The position numbers were made by a program, and so were the translations under genes. DNA of 58,600 nucleotides from Gaiellales bacterium. Its GTDB lineage: Bacteria; Actinomycetota; Thermoleophilia; RBG-16-64-13. Below are positions 37,749-48,064 of this stretch, piece by piece; the stretch's first letter is position 1; every line of letters starts with the position of its first letter. The stretch is taken from NCBI GenBank assembly GCA_012719395.1, contig JAAYAL010000033.1, positions 1 to 58,600 on the forward strand, written 5' to 3'. Under the pieces are notes generated by a model. The model worked only from the letters and a program-made list of their open reading frames with translations, did no database searches and was not told the origin of the DNA.

Positions 37749-39562
37749 CCTTTCAGTTGTGCGGTTGACTCAGCGGTGAAAGCGCTGCGCGCGAATGGAC
37801 GGAACACACGCCCTGACCAGCTAAGACCTTTGTGAGTGGAGAACTCCAGAGTGTTGAGGCGAACAGCGTGCACGAGCACAGCCAGTGCAGCCAGCACCAG
37901 ATTCAGGGAATGCCCAAACACGAGGATGAGGATGGCAGCCGCTGCGGTCAGCACATTCCCAAAACCAATGGACATTGCCATACCGTTGAAGGCATCCATG
38001 ACGGCGACCGTTGCCACTCCCACGGCAAACAGCCTGACGTACGAAATGATGTCGGTGAAGAAGCTCACCAAGGTAAGCGGCAACAGGAAATGGTTCATCA
38101 TGTTGCCCTTGAGCTCGGAGGCAGGGGTCATGAACACTATGACCAGAACGATGCCGGCGCCCAGCAGATAGAACTCGAAGGTGGGAAGAGGGTTGCCAAG
38201 CACAATGGAACTGGCCAAGAAGTACATAGCCCACACTATGAGAAGCCAACCAATCTGAGCCAAGAACGTGGCGCGTGGAAACTCAGTGATGCTGTTCCAA
38301 ACATGAGCGATACTGAGGTGAACCGCGCCGATCAAGAAGGATAGATTCATCACATTCTGGTTGTCGGCAAGCCAGTCGATCTTCAGCGAGGCTAGAAACG
38401 GCGGGAGATTCTTGATGCCCAGCCATGATCCCGACACAGCACCGAAGAAGACTACAGAGAGCCCCAGCATGAGCAGAAGGACGGCGGCGCTTCTCGCCCG
38501 CTTCACCCTCACGAAGAGCACGATGGCGAGCGCAACCATGAGGAGCCCATAGCAGGCATCACCAATCAACAGCCCCACGAAGAGAGTGAAGAAGACCAAC
38601 ACCGTCCAGCTCACGTCCGTTTCCCAGTATCCGGGGAGGATTCTCAGGAAACTGAAGAGGGTCTTGATTGGCTGGATGATTTTTGGATAGCGGATGAGCG
38701 TGGGCACCTGCTCCCCGGAACGGGGTGAACGCACGAGGAGACCCCACCCAAAGCGCCCTGCCGACTCCCGAAGCGCATCGATTGACTCTTCCGGCGCATA
38801 GCCCTCCAGGTAGCAGACTCCCTCCGCCGCTCCCATTCCCTCTCTGACTTCTAGATAGCGCACATCCTCGGCAATTTCGGCCGCGCGTTGCGAGAGAAGA
38901 GATCGGTGTGCGGACAGACCCAACAGCCGGGCATTGACACCGGCCAAACTCTCGTCTGCTTCGTGCACCAGGCGTCTCATCTGAGCAGGCGAATGGTCAG
39001 GGAGCCTGAAGGGGACATACGTACCACCCAGATCGATGGCCGGATCGATGTCGCCACGACCATACAAGGCATAGACGGCAGCATCACCCGTAGCCGCGAT
39101 AGGCTGAAGACCCAATCCCGAAGGTGCGACCAGGCGCTGCCCCGCGGCGGCCTCGATCACCCTGACCGTCACGCCCTTCTCCGCCAATTTGGCGATGGCT
39201 TCCGTATCGAAGTCGCCCAGCGACGCCAGGCGTTCGAGTTCATCCTGCAGAGTCTGCCTGTTCTCGGCCAGATCGGCCCGCGTCTTCAGCAGCCCCGTCA
39301 CCCGTTCAATCACTTGATCGGCGTTGGCATCACTACCCGGGGCTTGGGTGGATAACGACTCTGCCTCCTGTCCCAAGGTCGATATTCCCTCGAGGGCTCT
39401 CTCCGCCCGAGCCAGCCGCTCCCGCGCCTCTTCGAGCGTTCCGCCCGACGGCGCCTGCACTGGCATAACCTCTACACTGCCGAGCTCTCGCAGTTCCTCC
39501 AGGGCCTGGTCTCGGTCCTTCACCAGCGCCAGCAGGGTTACGTGCTTCATCTTCACTATCAT
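37745..39562 (-). CDS. ntpI: V/A-type ATPase subunit I (a-subunit)
   Basis: A 605-residue stator membrane subunit. The first about 310 residues are a soluble arm with heptads. The remainder holds seven to eight helices, including the conserved SYVRLFAVGVATVAVMDAFNGMA segment with the channel Arg. The start overlaps the subunit D stop (ATGA), and the stop overlaps the subunit K start. Order D-I-K is that of bacterial V-type operons. Confidence 0.93.
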   Translation of the reverse strand: MIVKMKHVTLLALVKDRDQALEELRELGSVEVMPVQAPSGGTLEEARERLARAERALEGISTLGQEAESLSTQAPGSDANADQVIERVTGLLKTRADLAENRQTLQDELERLASLGDFDTEAIAKLAEKGVTVRVIEAAAGQRLVAPSGLGLQPIAATGDAAVYALYGRGDIDPAIDLGGTYVPFRLPDHSPAQMRRLVHEADESLAGVNARLLGLSAHRSLLSQRAAEIAEDVRYLEVREGMGAAEGVCYLEGYAPEESIDALRESAGRFGWGLLVRSPRSGEQVPTLIRYPKIIQPIKTLFSFLRILPGYWETDVSWTVLVFFTLFVGLLIGDACYGLLMVALAIVLFVRVKRARSAAVLLLMLGLSVVFFGAVSGSWLGIKNLPPFLASLKIDWLADNQNVMNLSFLIGAVHLSIAHVWNSITEFPRATFLAQIGWLLIVWAMYFLASSIVLGNPLPTFEFYLLGAGIVLVIVFMTPASELKGNMMNHFLLPLTLVSFFTDIISYVRLFAVGVATVAVMDAFNGMAMSIGFGNVLTAAAAILILVFGHSLNLVLAALAVLVHAVRLNTLEFSTHKGLSWSGRVFRPFARSAFTAESTAQLKG

Positions 39563-40173
39563 GTGGCACCGGTCCCAGAGACGATTGCAGCCGTCTTTCC
39601 CTTTGCGATCTTGGCCCTCACCACACCGGCCGTCTGCGCGTCCCCCAGCGCAATCTGTATCACACGGATGTGCTCTTGCGTCTCAGGGATCTTGACCTTT
39701 TCGAAGAGGTTGACCCTCTGCGACGTGATGCGCAACTCCTCTCCCAGAAGGTCACGCTGCTGGGCCAGGATGGACTGTTCCACGCGCAGCCGAACCAGCT
39801 GCTGCAGCACCTCAAGGGCGTCATCCACCCAGGCCGGGGTCTGGAAGAGGTCAACGGGGGCCCGCTGGAAGACCGTTTCCTCCATGATGGGAACGTTCAC
39901 GCCGGCGATGTTGCCCGTGCTGGTCCTGACCTCCACCAGTCTGAGGTAGCTCCCCACGTCGATATCGCTGGAGAAGAGCTTGACCCACGTCTTGAGCTGT
40001 TCCCGGAGCTCGGCCTCCTCCGCCATCTTCTCTCGATACTCGCCGTCCGCCCGCCGCACTTCCGACTGGAGCTGCTGCTTCTTCAGTTCCAAGGTGGGCA
40101 GGAAGCGGTAGAAACGGGCCAGCGACTCCCTTTCCGCCTTCAACGCATTCTTGGTCTTCTTGATCTTGGCCAT
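39559..40173 (-). CDS. ntpD: V/A-type ATPase subunit D (central stalk)
   Basis: A 204-residue long coiled-coil protein with the family start KIKKTKNALKAERESLARFYRFLPTLELKKQQL and a C-terminal coil ending VNLFEKVKIPETQEHIRVIQIALGD. It is the rotor shaft inside the A3B3 head. It lies 16 nt after subunit B. No subunit F, its usual binding partner, is encoded in this cluster. Confidence 0.95.
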   Translation of the reverse strand: MAKIKKTKNALKAERESLARFYRFLPTLELKKQQLQSEVRRADGEYREKMAEEAELREQLKTWVKLFSSDIDVGSYLRLVEVRTSTGNIAGVNVPIMEETVFQRAPVDLFQTPAWVDDALEVLQQLVRLRVEQSILAQQRDLLGEELRITSQRVNLFEKVKIPETQEHIRVIQIALGDAQTAGVVRAKIAKGKTAAIVSGTGAT

Positions 40174-40189
40174 GGGCTTCTGCGAACCG

Positions 40190-41545
40190 TCAGGCGGCCT
40201 GCTCGACTGTACCGTCTTCCCCGCCGGTCTCCGCCACGGCCACTACCGCAGCCTTGGCCGGCCAGAATGCCTCAATCAGCCGGGTGGGGATGCCCGTCTC
40301 CTCCGGCGCGAAGCACTCGGCCAAGATGTCCCAGCCCACATCAAGAGCGCGTTCCAGTGGGATGTTGACCGACAGGTCCATCATCTTGTCTTCAAAAAGA
40401 CCACCGTACTTGATCAGCTTGAGGTCCCACGCACTCATACGGAAACCCATCGACTGCTTCTCCAGAGCCTCCTTGAAGGCCGCGTACAACTGGATCATGG
40501 TGTTCATGATGGTGCGGTGGTCTTCACGCGTGTCTGCGTTGACCTGCTGCTTGAGACGCGACAGGGAGCCAAACGGCTCGATGCGCCCGTTGCGCAGGTA
40601 GAACTGACCCTCCGTGATGTAACCGGTGTTGTCCGGGATGGGGTGAGTCACATCATCGCCGGGCATGGTGGTCACGGCCAGCACCGTGAGCGAGCCGGCG
40701 CCTTCAAAGTCGACGGCCTTCTCGTAGCGGGCGGCAAGCTGGCTGTAGAGATCACCTGGATATCCACGGTTGGATGGGATCTGCTCCATGGTGATGGCCA
40801 CTTCTTTCAGGGCGTCGGCGAAGTTGGTCATGTCGCTCAGCAGCACGAGTACGCGCTTGCCCTCCAACGCAAACTTCTCCGCCACTGCCAGGCAGGTATC
40901 CGGCACCAGCAGGCATTCCACTACCGGATCGGAGGCGGTGTGCACATACATGATGGAGCGAGAGAGAGCGCCTTCCTCCTCCAACGTGTCCCGGAAGTAC
41001 AGGTAGTCGTCGTACTTGAGCCCCATGCCGCCCAACACGATGATGTCCACCTCGGCATTGAGCGCGATGCGGGCCAGAAGCTCGTTGTAGGGCTCCCCGG
41101 CCACGGAGAAGATGGGCAGCTTCTGCGACTCCACCAGACTGTTGAAGATGTCAATCATGGGGATGCCGGTGCGGATCATTTTCTGCGGGATGATGCGGCG
41201 CGCAGGGTTGACCGGGGGACCGCCGATCTCAATGAGATTCTCATCGAGCCGCGGGCCCCCGTCCCGCGGGATGCCCGAGCCGGTGAACACCCTGCCCAGT
41301 AAGGCGTCGGCGTAGGGCGTCATGAGGCGCCGGCCCAGGAAACGCACCTCTGCATTGGTGGGAATGCCGCGGGTACCGGCGAACACCTGCAGAGTGACAT
41401 GTTCACCCTCCAGCCGGATGACCTGAGCCAGTGAGGTGCCGTTGGGCGAGGAGACCTCCGCCAATTCGTGGTAGCCGACGTCCGTTGCTGCCACGGTGAT
41501 GATATTGCCGGCGATCTGCGTGATTTCGTGGTAGACCTTACGCAT
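40190..41545 (-). CDS. ntpB: V/A-type ATPase subunit B (non-catalytic)
   Basis: A 451-residue regulatory nucleotide-binding-type subunit. It has the B-family start ([27 protein letters not shown]) and no canonical GxxxxGKT P-loop, as expected. The [43 protein letters not shown] region is typical. It overlaps the end of subunit A by 8 bp. The annotation is firm. Confidence 0.95.
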   Translation of the reverse strand: MRKVYHEITQIAGNIITVAATDVGYHELAEVSSPNGTSLAQVIRLEGEHVTLQVFAGTRGIPTNAEVRFLGRRLMTPYADALLGRVFTGSGIPRDGGPRLDENLIEIGGPPVNPARRIIPQKMIRTGIPMIDIFNSLVESQKLPIFSVAGEPYNELLARIALNAEVDIIVLGGMGLKYDDYLYFRDTLEEEGALSRSIMYVHTASDPVVECLLVPDTCLAVAEKFALEGKRVLVLLSDMTNFADALKEVAITMEQIPSNRGYPGDLYSQLAARYEKAVDFEGAGSLTVLAVTTMPGDDVTHPIPDNTGYITEGQFYLRNGRIEPFGSLSRLKQQVNADTREDHRTIMNTMIQLYAAFKEALEKQSMGFRMSAWDLKLIKYGGLFEDKMMDLSVNIPLERALDVGWDILAECFAPEETGIPTRLIEAFWPAKAAVVAVAETGGEDGTVEQAA

Positions 41546-43268
41546 TCCTAGCCACCTCCGCGAGCATGTCGTGAATGCGCCCCTCCAGAGACACGAACTC
41601 CGGCGAGTCCATCTCCGACCTGTTCCAGTCCTTGGTCACCTGCGAAAGCGTCTGGAAGAAGCGGCGGGCGGAATCCTTCTCCGGGAAGTCCAGTTCGGCA
41701 GTCACTATCTTGGACATCACGTCAAACACATGCTTCTGCCGCTCGGCGGAAGAGGAGCCATCCACTGCGTCGTAGGCATCCTGCTGAAGGTAGACCGCAT
41801 CAAGGTACTCGGCCTTCAAGTAGACGATGAAGTCCTCCATCGACGTACCGGCCTCCTCCACCACCTTCATCATCTCCTGCACTTCCCGACCATCCCGCAG
41901 GGTCTTGCGGGCCCGGGCGAGCTCGTCCGCCGGTACGATGCTGGGGTACTTGCTCCAGCTGTCCAGTGGGTCGATGGCCGGGTAGCGACGTGCATCCGAG
42001 CGGGCACGGGACAGGCCGTGGAAGGCACCGACCACCTTCAGAGTGGATTGGGTGACAGGCTCCTCGAAGTCACCGCCCGCCGGGGACACCGTCCCTCCGA
42101 TGGTGACCGAGCCCACGGAACCGTCATTCAGTCGGACGATCCCCGCCCTCTCGTAGAAGGCGGCTATCACCGACTCCAGGTAGGCAGGGAAGGCCTCCTC
42201 GCCGGGGATCTCCTCCAGGCGGCCGGACATCTCGCGCAGGGCCTGAGCCCAGCGAGAGGTGGAATCAGCCAAGAGCATGACATTGAGCCCCATCTGCCGG
42301 TAGTACTCGGCGATGGTCACGGCCGTGTACACTGAGGCCTCACGGGCTGCGACCGGCATGGAGCTGGTGTTGCAGATGATAACCGTCCGTTCCATGAGGC
42401 TGTGGCCGGTGCGCGGGTCCATCAGCACGGGGAACTCGCGCAGGGTCTCCACCACCTCACCGGCACGCTCGCCACAGGCGGCGATGATCACCACATCAGC
42501 ATCCGCGTGCCGGCTTATCAGCTGCTGCAGCACCGTCTTGCCGGCACCGAAGGGCCCGGGGATACAGTAGGTCCCGCCCTTGGCCACGGGGAAGAAGGTA
42601 TCCAAGATGCGCATCTTCGTGACCAGCTGCTCGCTGGGGCGCATCCGCTCGGCATAGGCGCGGATTGGCCGCTTCACCGGCCACTTCTGCATCATGGAGA
42701 CGCTGAACTGCCCGTCCTCGTTCTCCAGCACAGCTATCTCGTCTGCCACGTGGTAGGAACCGGCCGCCGCCACGCTGACAACCCGATAGCTTCCCTGGAA
42801 CGCGAAGGGGACCATCACCCAGTGCTGGAAGATACCCTCGGGGACCGTCCCCAGCACGTCACCGGCCTGCACCACGTCGCCCGGCCCTGCTTTGGGTGTG
42901 AAGTCCCACTCGGTCTCCCGCGGCAGAGCGACAACCTGAAGACCTTTGGGGAGGAAGAAGCCGCACTGCTCGGCAATGGCCGGCAGCGGATTCTGCAACC
43001 CGTCGTAGATCTGGGTCAGGAGCCCAGGACCGAGCTCCACGGACAGCATCTCGTCCGCAAACTCAATACGGCCGCCAACTCTCAGACCCGACGTGTCCTC
43101 GAACACCTGGAGGTCCGCGTAGCGGCCGCGAATACGGATGACCTCAGCGATCAGCCGCAGATCCTCGACCACCACATACGCCACTTCGTTTTGATGGACG
43201 GCGAGATCGAACTCGGCCGTGACCATGTTCCCGTTGACGCCAACGATTCTTCCCGTTTTGGTTGTCAT
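41538..43268 (-). CDS. ntpA: V/A-type ATPase subunit A (catalytic)
   Basis: A 576-residue catalytic subunit with P-loop GPFGAGKT near 236-243 and the adjoining [12 protein letters not shown]. It carries the non-homologous-region insert (about 115-190) that separates A subunits from F-type beta. The start ATG at 43268 ([20 protein letters not shown]) overlaps the stop of the DUF2764-like gene as ATGA; a longer in-frame ORF upstream is not needed. Confidence 0.95.
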   Translation of the reverse strand: MTTKTGRIVGVNGNMVTAEFDLAVHQNEVAYVVVEDLRLIAEVIRIRGRYADLQVFEDTSGLRVGGRIEFADEMLSVELGPGLLTQIYDGLQNPLPAIAEQCGFFLPKGLQVVALPRETEWDFTPKAGPGDVVQAGDVLGTVPEGIFQHWVMVPFAFQGSYRVVSVAAAGSYHVADEIAVLENEDGQFSVSMMQKWPVKRPIRAYAERMRPSEQLVTKMRILDTFFPVAKGGTYCIPGPFGAGKTVLQQLISRHADADVVIIAACGERAGEVVETLREFPVLMDPRTGHSLMERTVIICNTSSMPVAAREASVYTAVTIAEYYRQMGLNVMLLADSTSRWAQALREMSGRLEEIPGEEAFPAYLESVIAAFYERAGIVRLNDGSVGSVTIGGTVSPAGGDFEEPVTQSTLKVVGAFHGLSRARSDARRYPAIDPLDSWSKYPSIVPADELARARKTLRDGREVQEMMKVVEEAGTSMEDFIVYLKAEYLDAVYLQQDAYDAVDGSSSAERQKHVFDVMSKIVTAELDFPEKDSARRFFQTLSQVTKDWNRSEMDSPEFVSLEGRIHDMLAEVARNA

Positions 43269-43801
43269 AGGCCTATTCCTGCGACGTTGTCCTTCACAAT
43301 GGTCTCCACAGCGATCTCTCCCTGCGCCTCGCTCAACCTCTGCCATTTCTCAGCTATCTGGAGACGCAGACCGTACGAGTACACGGCCACCAGCCCGAAA
43401 GCGTCGAGCGCCGAGATCTCCTCCAGCACTCCCCAGCGAAATTGGTCCAGAGACAGTTCCCTCTCCAGAGGATTAGTTGCGCTCATGGCAGCGGCCGCCG
43501 CGCTCTCCGCCGCAGAGTCGAACCCGGCGAAGGGACGCACGAACGGATTGGCGTCAACACCTGCTCGAGCCGCCCGCAACCGGGCGAGGGCGTCGCGCAA
43601 CTGAATCTCAGCGTGCACATACCGGCGGAGCCCAGGAAGACCGGCTTCTTCCAGCCGACCTTCCATGGCCGCCTCCAGCCCCCGAAAGTCTTTGGCCGAA
43701 AGCAGCCGCCGGCCCATGTCGAGAAATTCAGGCGAAGTGAGCGGGAGCTCTCCCTGCAGCCAGAGCAGCGGCAGGCTGGCCATGAAATATGCGTACGACA
43801 C
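43265..43801 (-). CDS. DUF2764-like protein, probable V/A-ATPase C-type subunit
   Basis: A 178-residue protein between subunits E and A. Features are SYAYFMASLPLL at the start, NPLERELSLDQFRWGVLEEI in the middle and YSYGLRLQIAEKWQRLSEAQG at the end. They match the DUF2764 family, which occupies this exact slot in the V-type ATPase operons of Bacteroidetes, spirochaetes and Chlamydia and is thought to replace subunit C. It overlaps subunit A and lies 17 nt after subunit E. Confidence 0.75.
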   Translation of the reverse strand: MSYAYFMASLPLLWLQGELPLTSPEFLDMGRRLLSAKDFRGLEAAMEGRLEEAGLPGLRRYVHAEIQLRDALARLRAARAGVDANPFVRPFAGFDSAAESAAAAAMSATNPLERELSLDQFRWGVLEEISALDAFGLVAVYSYGLRLQIAEKWQRLSEAQGEIAVETIVKDNVAGIGL

Positions 43802-43818
43802 CGGTGCCTACCCCTGGT

Positions 43819-44433
43819 CTAGCCGGCTGCCCGCTTGACGATCTCCCGGAGTGGGGATTTCAGCAAACCAGCCAGAGCCTCGGCGATAGCGTCCACCGTG
43901 AAGTCGTGGTAGAGCTTGTCGTCACGGAACGAGACCTTGAATCCTCTCTTGATCCCGGACTCCGCGTGAATCTCGATCCCCCGGCCCAAAGCGGAACGGT
44001 ACTCCTGCATGAAGAGATTGACGATTTCAGCTCGGTCCTTCTCATTCAGGAGGATATCGATCCGGCTCTCTTTCAGCTCATGTGCCCCATATGCCTCGGA
44101 CATCTTGATCATCATCTTGGCCATGGTCTCCGGCGTGAGGGTCACCCCCACCGACTGCCGCACACTTTCGACAAAGATGCTCTCAAGGTCCTTCTGGACT
44201 CCGATGACCATATCCCGAGCCGCTTGCTCCAGCGCCTTGGTCCCGCGTTCCACAAAGACCACGGAATCCTCATCGGCCTTTGCCACTCTCTCCGTGGCTT
44301 CCTTCTCCGCCTGGCTCACGATTTCCCGCGCCTTTTCCTTTGCTTCACGCAGGATTCGTTCCGCCTCGGCCTCTGCTTGCTCCACTCCTTCCCGCTGTAT
44401 GCGGTCAAGGAGGCTCTGCAGTTCGTCCACCAT
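43819..44433 (-). CDS. ntpE: V/A-type ATPase subunit E (peripheral stalk)
   Basis: A 204-residue subunit with an N-terminal coiled coil of heptads (VEQAEAEAERILREAKEKAREIVSQAEKEA region) and a globular C-terminal half typical of subunit E. The ATG at 44433 (MVDELQ) is preferred; another in-frame start is 7 codons earlier. It is the first gene of the operon. Its coil partner, subunit G/H, is not encoded here. Confidence 0.85.
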   Translation of the reverse strand: MVDELQSLLDRIQREGVEQAEAEAERILREAKEKAREIVSQAEKEATERVAKADEDSVVFVERGTKALEQAARDMVIGVQKDLESIFVESVRQSVGVTLTPETMAKMMIKMSEAYGAHELKESRIDILLNEKDRAEIVNLFMQEYRSALGRGIEIHAESGIKRGFKVSFRDDKLYHDFTVDAIAEALAGLLKSPLREIVKRAAG

Positions 44434-44594
44434 GCCGACTCTTCTCACAGTCAAGGTTGAGGAACAGACCGGGAGACAATATCACCTCAGCCTGTACAAA
44501 TGAAAGGAATTGTGGCGCTTTGCCGGCTGACCGGCCAGTCGGGCGCCGCGACCTGGAGCCGGTCGCCGCGAATCCTATGTGTTAGTGCACCAAA

Positions 44595-45680
44595 CTACAG
44601 CCGGTCCCGAAGCCAGCTGCTGACTTCCCCCGCGAGCTCGAAGCAGCGAGCGGCCGTGGCCGGGGGAAGCGCCCCCGTGCCGCAGGCGGGAGAGACGAAA
44701 GACTGCGCGAGAATGGCCTCCTCGGCAATCCCCACCTCGTTCCCCAGTGTCTCAGCCGCCGCCAGCACGCTGGCCCCCGCGCTCTCCGCGGAGAGCGACA
44801 ATGCGCGATCGTCGTTGGGCACAACTCCCCAGGCAAGCATGCCCCCTTCGTCAAGGAAGACGCCCACGGGCCCGGCATTGGCCAGAAGCGCGTCCACGTG
44901 ATCAGCCGCATCGAAGTTCAGGAGATCCAGCGGCAAACGGGTCACCTTGGCCCAGTCGGTCCCTCCGCAGATATGGATGCCGCGTAGACACTCCACGGCC
45001 CCAACCACCCTCCGCAGGGCGGGAACCACCAGATTGTCCGGCATGGACAAGTACCCCGATCCCCACTGCGCCAGGAAGGGCTCATCCACCATCATCAGCA
45101 CCTGCCCGGTGGCAGCGAGGGGTCGCAGGAACTGCTCCTGCCAGCGCGCCCGGGCCGCCAGCATCTCGGTAGCCACTTCACGCATGGTGTCATCGTAGAA
45201 GAGGGCGCGCTTGTCCAGAAAAGCAGTGGACATGCAGAGAGAGACCGGCCCGGTCACCTGTCCCTTCAGCAGCCGAGGAGGACGTTCCATTTCCCGCAGC
45301 ACCGCCGGCAGACCGTGTAGACCGGCCGCGTGGTCCGCCCCAATTCCGAAAGCCTGCGGATCGCCGGCTTCCAGCCGCTCCATGAAGGCGGCCAACTCCT
45401 CCACGGGCAACTCCTCCACCACCCAGGCACGACCGGCAGCCACGTCTACCTTGAGACCCGGAAGGCCTTCCGCAAACTGCACGTACATGTTCTCCAGAAA
45501 CGACCGCCGCGGCAGTTGCGGCCACGCCATGACCTCCGGTGTGGTGCGCAACAGAAGCTGATAGGCCTCCGCAGCGTCCGCATAGGGAACCGAACCCACG
45601 GCCATGGGAGCACAGCGCGGCGACCACACGCCGCCGCCGTTCCCGGAATCTATCAGTCCGGTTCTACGGAACCCTCTCAT
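44595..45680 (-). CDS. MetE/UroD-fold methionine-synthase-like protein
   Basis: A 361-residue protein of the cobalamin-independent methionine synthase (MetE C-terminal)/UroD-like fold. Visible elements are KGQVTGPVSLCM, MVDEPFLAQWGSG, GIHICGGTDWAKV with the zinc-type His and Cys, and a late Cys in SPACGTGALP. It lacks the N-terminal MetE half, so it is a stand-alone single domain as in archaeal and corrinoid-linked MtxA/Core-MetE proteins. The methyl donor is unknown. The ATG at 45680 overlaps the transglutaminase stop (ATGA). Confidence 0.75.
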   Translation of the reverse strand: MRGFRRTGLIDSGNGGGVWSPRCAPMAVGSVPYADAAEAYQLLLRTTPEVMAWPQLPRRSFLENMYVQFAEGLPGLKVDVAAGRAWVVEELPVEELAAFMERLEAGDPQAFGIGADHAAGLHGLPAVLREMERPPRLLKGQVTGPVSLCMSTAFLDKRALFYDDTMREVATEMLAARARWQEQFLRPLAATGQVLMMVDEPFLAQWGSGYLSMPDNLVVPALRRVVGAVECLRGIHICGGTDWAKVTRLPLDLLNFDAADHVDALLANAGPVGVFLDEGGMLAWGVVPNDDRALSLSAESAGASVLAAAETLGNEVGIAEEAILAQSFVSPACGTGALPPATAARCFELAGEVSSWLRDRL

Positions 45681-48058
45681 GTCCACGCTTTCCCCTTGGC
45701 CTCTGGCGGCCGGCCCTGAAGGCCCGCTTTCGCAGCGGCACGGCCCGGCGACACGGGGATACCGTACCACGCCCGCAAAGAACGCGACCAACCCCGAGTC
45801 GTGCGCAGCCGGCGGCGGACCCTCGCCGCCAGACCGCGGGCGTAGGCAACCTCCTCCTCGTCAACCTCCAGGGCACCAAAGGCCGCTCCCTGCCCCTTCT
45901 CCACGAGCGGACGGAGATCGATGCCCAACCGCGCATCCACCAACTCCGCCACTTCGTCCAGCGTGAGAGAGGGGGCCACGTAGACTCCCCAGGCCTTCAT
46001 GTCCGCCACGAGACGCCGGATGGTAGCCCGTAGGCGTTCCTCGGGGGCACCGATGCGCGTGGGCACGTCCCTCTTGACTGCGACGAGCAACGGCCACCCC
46101 AAGGCCACGCCCGCCACCGCCACAACGACAGCCATGAAGGGTGACACACCCGCAGAGCTCTTCCCCGCCCCGATGCCTCCCCCAAGCGGAAGCCCGCCCT
46201 CTTCCGGGGCCTGCCCGGACGCGGCCGGTTGACCGGTCTCGGAAGGGAGTGTCGATGCCGTTGTCGGAGACGACTCCGGATACGGATCAACGAAACCGGC
46301 ATTGGCCAACGACACACCCGGTGCTCCGACGGTCCGGCCCGGCGTGGGGTCGAAGGAAAGCCAACCATAGCCAGGGAAGTACGCTTCCACCCACGCGTGG
46401 GCGTTATTGGTGGTGACCTGATACACGTGGCTCGCGATCTCCTCCCCGGTGACGAAACCCACCGCCACCCGGGCCGGGATACCGTTCAACCGCAGCAGCA
46501 GCGCCATGGCCCCCGCGAAGTGCTGGCAGAACCCCTGCTTCGTGTCCAGCAGGAAGGCAGCGTACGCGGAGCGCATGGAGGAGGCGCGGGGCTCCAGTTC
46601 GTACCGGTAGTGAGTGCGAAGGTAGCGCTCAATGCGAAGGGCCACTTCATAGGGATCGTCGGCCTCTCCCACTATGCTGTCATTGAGAGCATAGATGCCC
46701 TGGAACTCCGCTACCCAACGGCCGGCAGTCTCCCCCTGCCCAAGCCATTCCTGATCCACGCCTCCGGCCTGGCGTGCTTCCTCCGCCGTGGGCAGGGGAA
46801 GATCCTCGTACAGTAGCTTGACGGTCTCCGGGTAATCCCTTCCCAGCCCCACCAGGTCTTCAGGCCGGACCTGGGGTATGACTACTTCAACAGCATACTG
46901 GAACCGCGGCCCGAGGCTCTTCTCCGCCCTGAGAGCCATGGCGCTCGAGCTGTAGACCCGCACCGCCTCCCCCAGAGTCAGCCGCGTGGGGTAGCCGCCG
47001 GTGAACAAATAGGTGGTATGGAGGCCATCGACTTCGAACGTCTGCGTCGCCTTCCTGCCCAGGATCGGCTGCTCACCCGCCGGGACATCCCTGATCATGT
47101 CCACGCCGTCGACCTGCGTGAGGAAAGTGCCCCGGCTGATCCAGGAATCCCCGGTGAACACATCAAGCACGTTGGCGCGCCAGTAGGTGACCACGGGGGA
47201 GGTGACACGCATGATGGGGTAGTCTCTATCGGGGTCCAGGAGAAGCGGGTAGTTCTGGCGCCAGTTGAACACAACCTCCGGTCCCGGCGCTAGTCGGAAC
47301 GGGTCCCATCCGGCCAATTGGGGCAGGCCGGGGTGAGCCAGGGTGGGGACAACCGTGAGCAGGCCCAGGGCGAGAAAGGCTGCGAAAGCCGAGAGGCCCA
47401 GACCGAGCCCGACGGACCGCGCCCCCGGCCGCACTCGCCGGCCTGTGCGGGTGAGAGCAAGCGTCAGGCCGAACAGGACCAGGAAGCCCATCGCCGCCCA
47501 CAACCCATGGCTCTCGCGGTTGATGCCACAGCACATCCCGATGATGACGCCCAGGACCCCCATCCCCAAGAGCGGTCGGTACAGCGAGACACCCAGCAAG
47601 CAGGCCAGCCAGGCGACCGCATACCACACCGTTGCCACCAACAACCGCATCTCCGGCGCCCCGTCCAGCGTCAGGGGATACACGTCTTGCCGGTAGGACA
47701 CCGCGCCCAAGCGCATCGCGTCAACGTAGTAGGCAACCTGCTCCAGCAGGTCCATCTGCGCACCGGGCTCTCCCGCCGGTTGAGGCAGGGGCATCACCAC
47801 CCACCACACCACATACAGGGCAAAGATGCCGAACGGAATGGAAAGGAACCACATTCTGCGGTACACAAGCCCAGGGAGGCCGGCAAGGAGCGCAAGCCCG
47901 GCGGCAAGCAGCAGAGCCGCAGTCAGGGGTTGGGCCAGGACCATGTTGACCGACAGCACCGTCAACGCAAGCACCCCGGCGACGGTGGAAACGTATGCCA
48001 CCTGCCCGAGAAGGGAGCCCGGGTGCCATTTCGAACCGGTGGCAGGTGGCCGAGCCAC
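45677..48058 (-). CDS. Membrane transglutaminase-like protein
   Basis: A 793-residue protein. The N-terminal third holds about six helices. A transglutaminase-like core follows with catalytic Cys in QGFCQHFAGAMALLL, His in NNAHAWVEAYFPGYGW and Asp in SFDPTPG. One further helix (VVVAVAGVALGWPLLVAV) precedes a C-terminal DUF4129-like tail. This is the third member of the common MoxR-DUF58-transglutaminase trio. A GTG start lies 6 nt after the DUF58 gene. The trio is thought to process or assemble cell-envelope proteins; its substrate is unknown. Confidence 0.9.
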   Translation of the reverse strand: MARPPATGSKWHPGSLLGQVAYVSTVAGVLALTVLSVNMVLAQPLTAALLLAAGLALLAGLPGLVYRRMWFLSIPFGIFALYVVWWVVMPLPQPAGEPGAQMDLLEQVAYYVDAMRLGAVSYRQDVYPLTLDGAPEMRLLVATVWYAVAWLACLLGVSLYRPLLGMGVLGVIIGMCCGINRESHGLWAAMGFLVLFGLTLALTRTGRRVRPGARSVGLGLGLSAFAAFLALGLLTVVPTLAHPGLPQLAGWDPFRLAPGPEVVFNWRQNYPLLLDPDRDYPIMRVTSPVVTYWRANVLDVFTGDSWISRGTFLTQVDGVDMIRDVPAGEQPILGRKATQTFEVDGLHTTYLFTGGYPTRLTLGEAVRVYSSSAMALRAEKSLGPRFQYAVEVVIPQVRPEDLVGLGRDYPETVKLLYEDLPLPTAEEARQAGGVDQEWLGQGETAGRWVAEFQGIYALNDSIVGEADDPYEVALRIERYLRTHYRYELEPRASSMRSAYAAFLLDTKQGFCQHFAGAMALLLRLNGIPARVAVGFVTGEEIASHVYQVTTNNAHAWVEAYFPGYGWLSFDPTPGRTVGAPGVSLANAGFVDPYPESSPTTASTLPSETGQPAASGQAPEEGGLPLGGGIGAGKSSAGVSPFMAVVVAVAGVALGWPLLVAVKRDVPTRIGAPEERLRATIRRLVADMKAWGVYVAPSLTLDEVAELVDARLGIDLRPLVEKGQGAAFGALEVDEEEVAYARGLAARVRRRLRTTRGWSRSLRAWYGIPVSPGRAAAKAGLQGRPPEAKGKAWT

Positions 48059-48064
48059 CGCTGC

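Noticed and set aside
44455-44594. Promoter for the V/A-ATPase operon
   Set aside because: CTTTCA and GATATT spaced by 17 bp on the minus strand were considered, but both hexamers are too weak to report as a feature.
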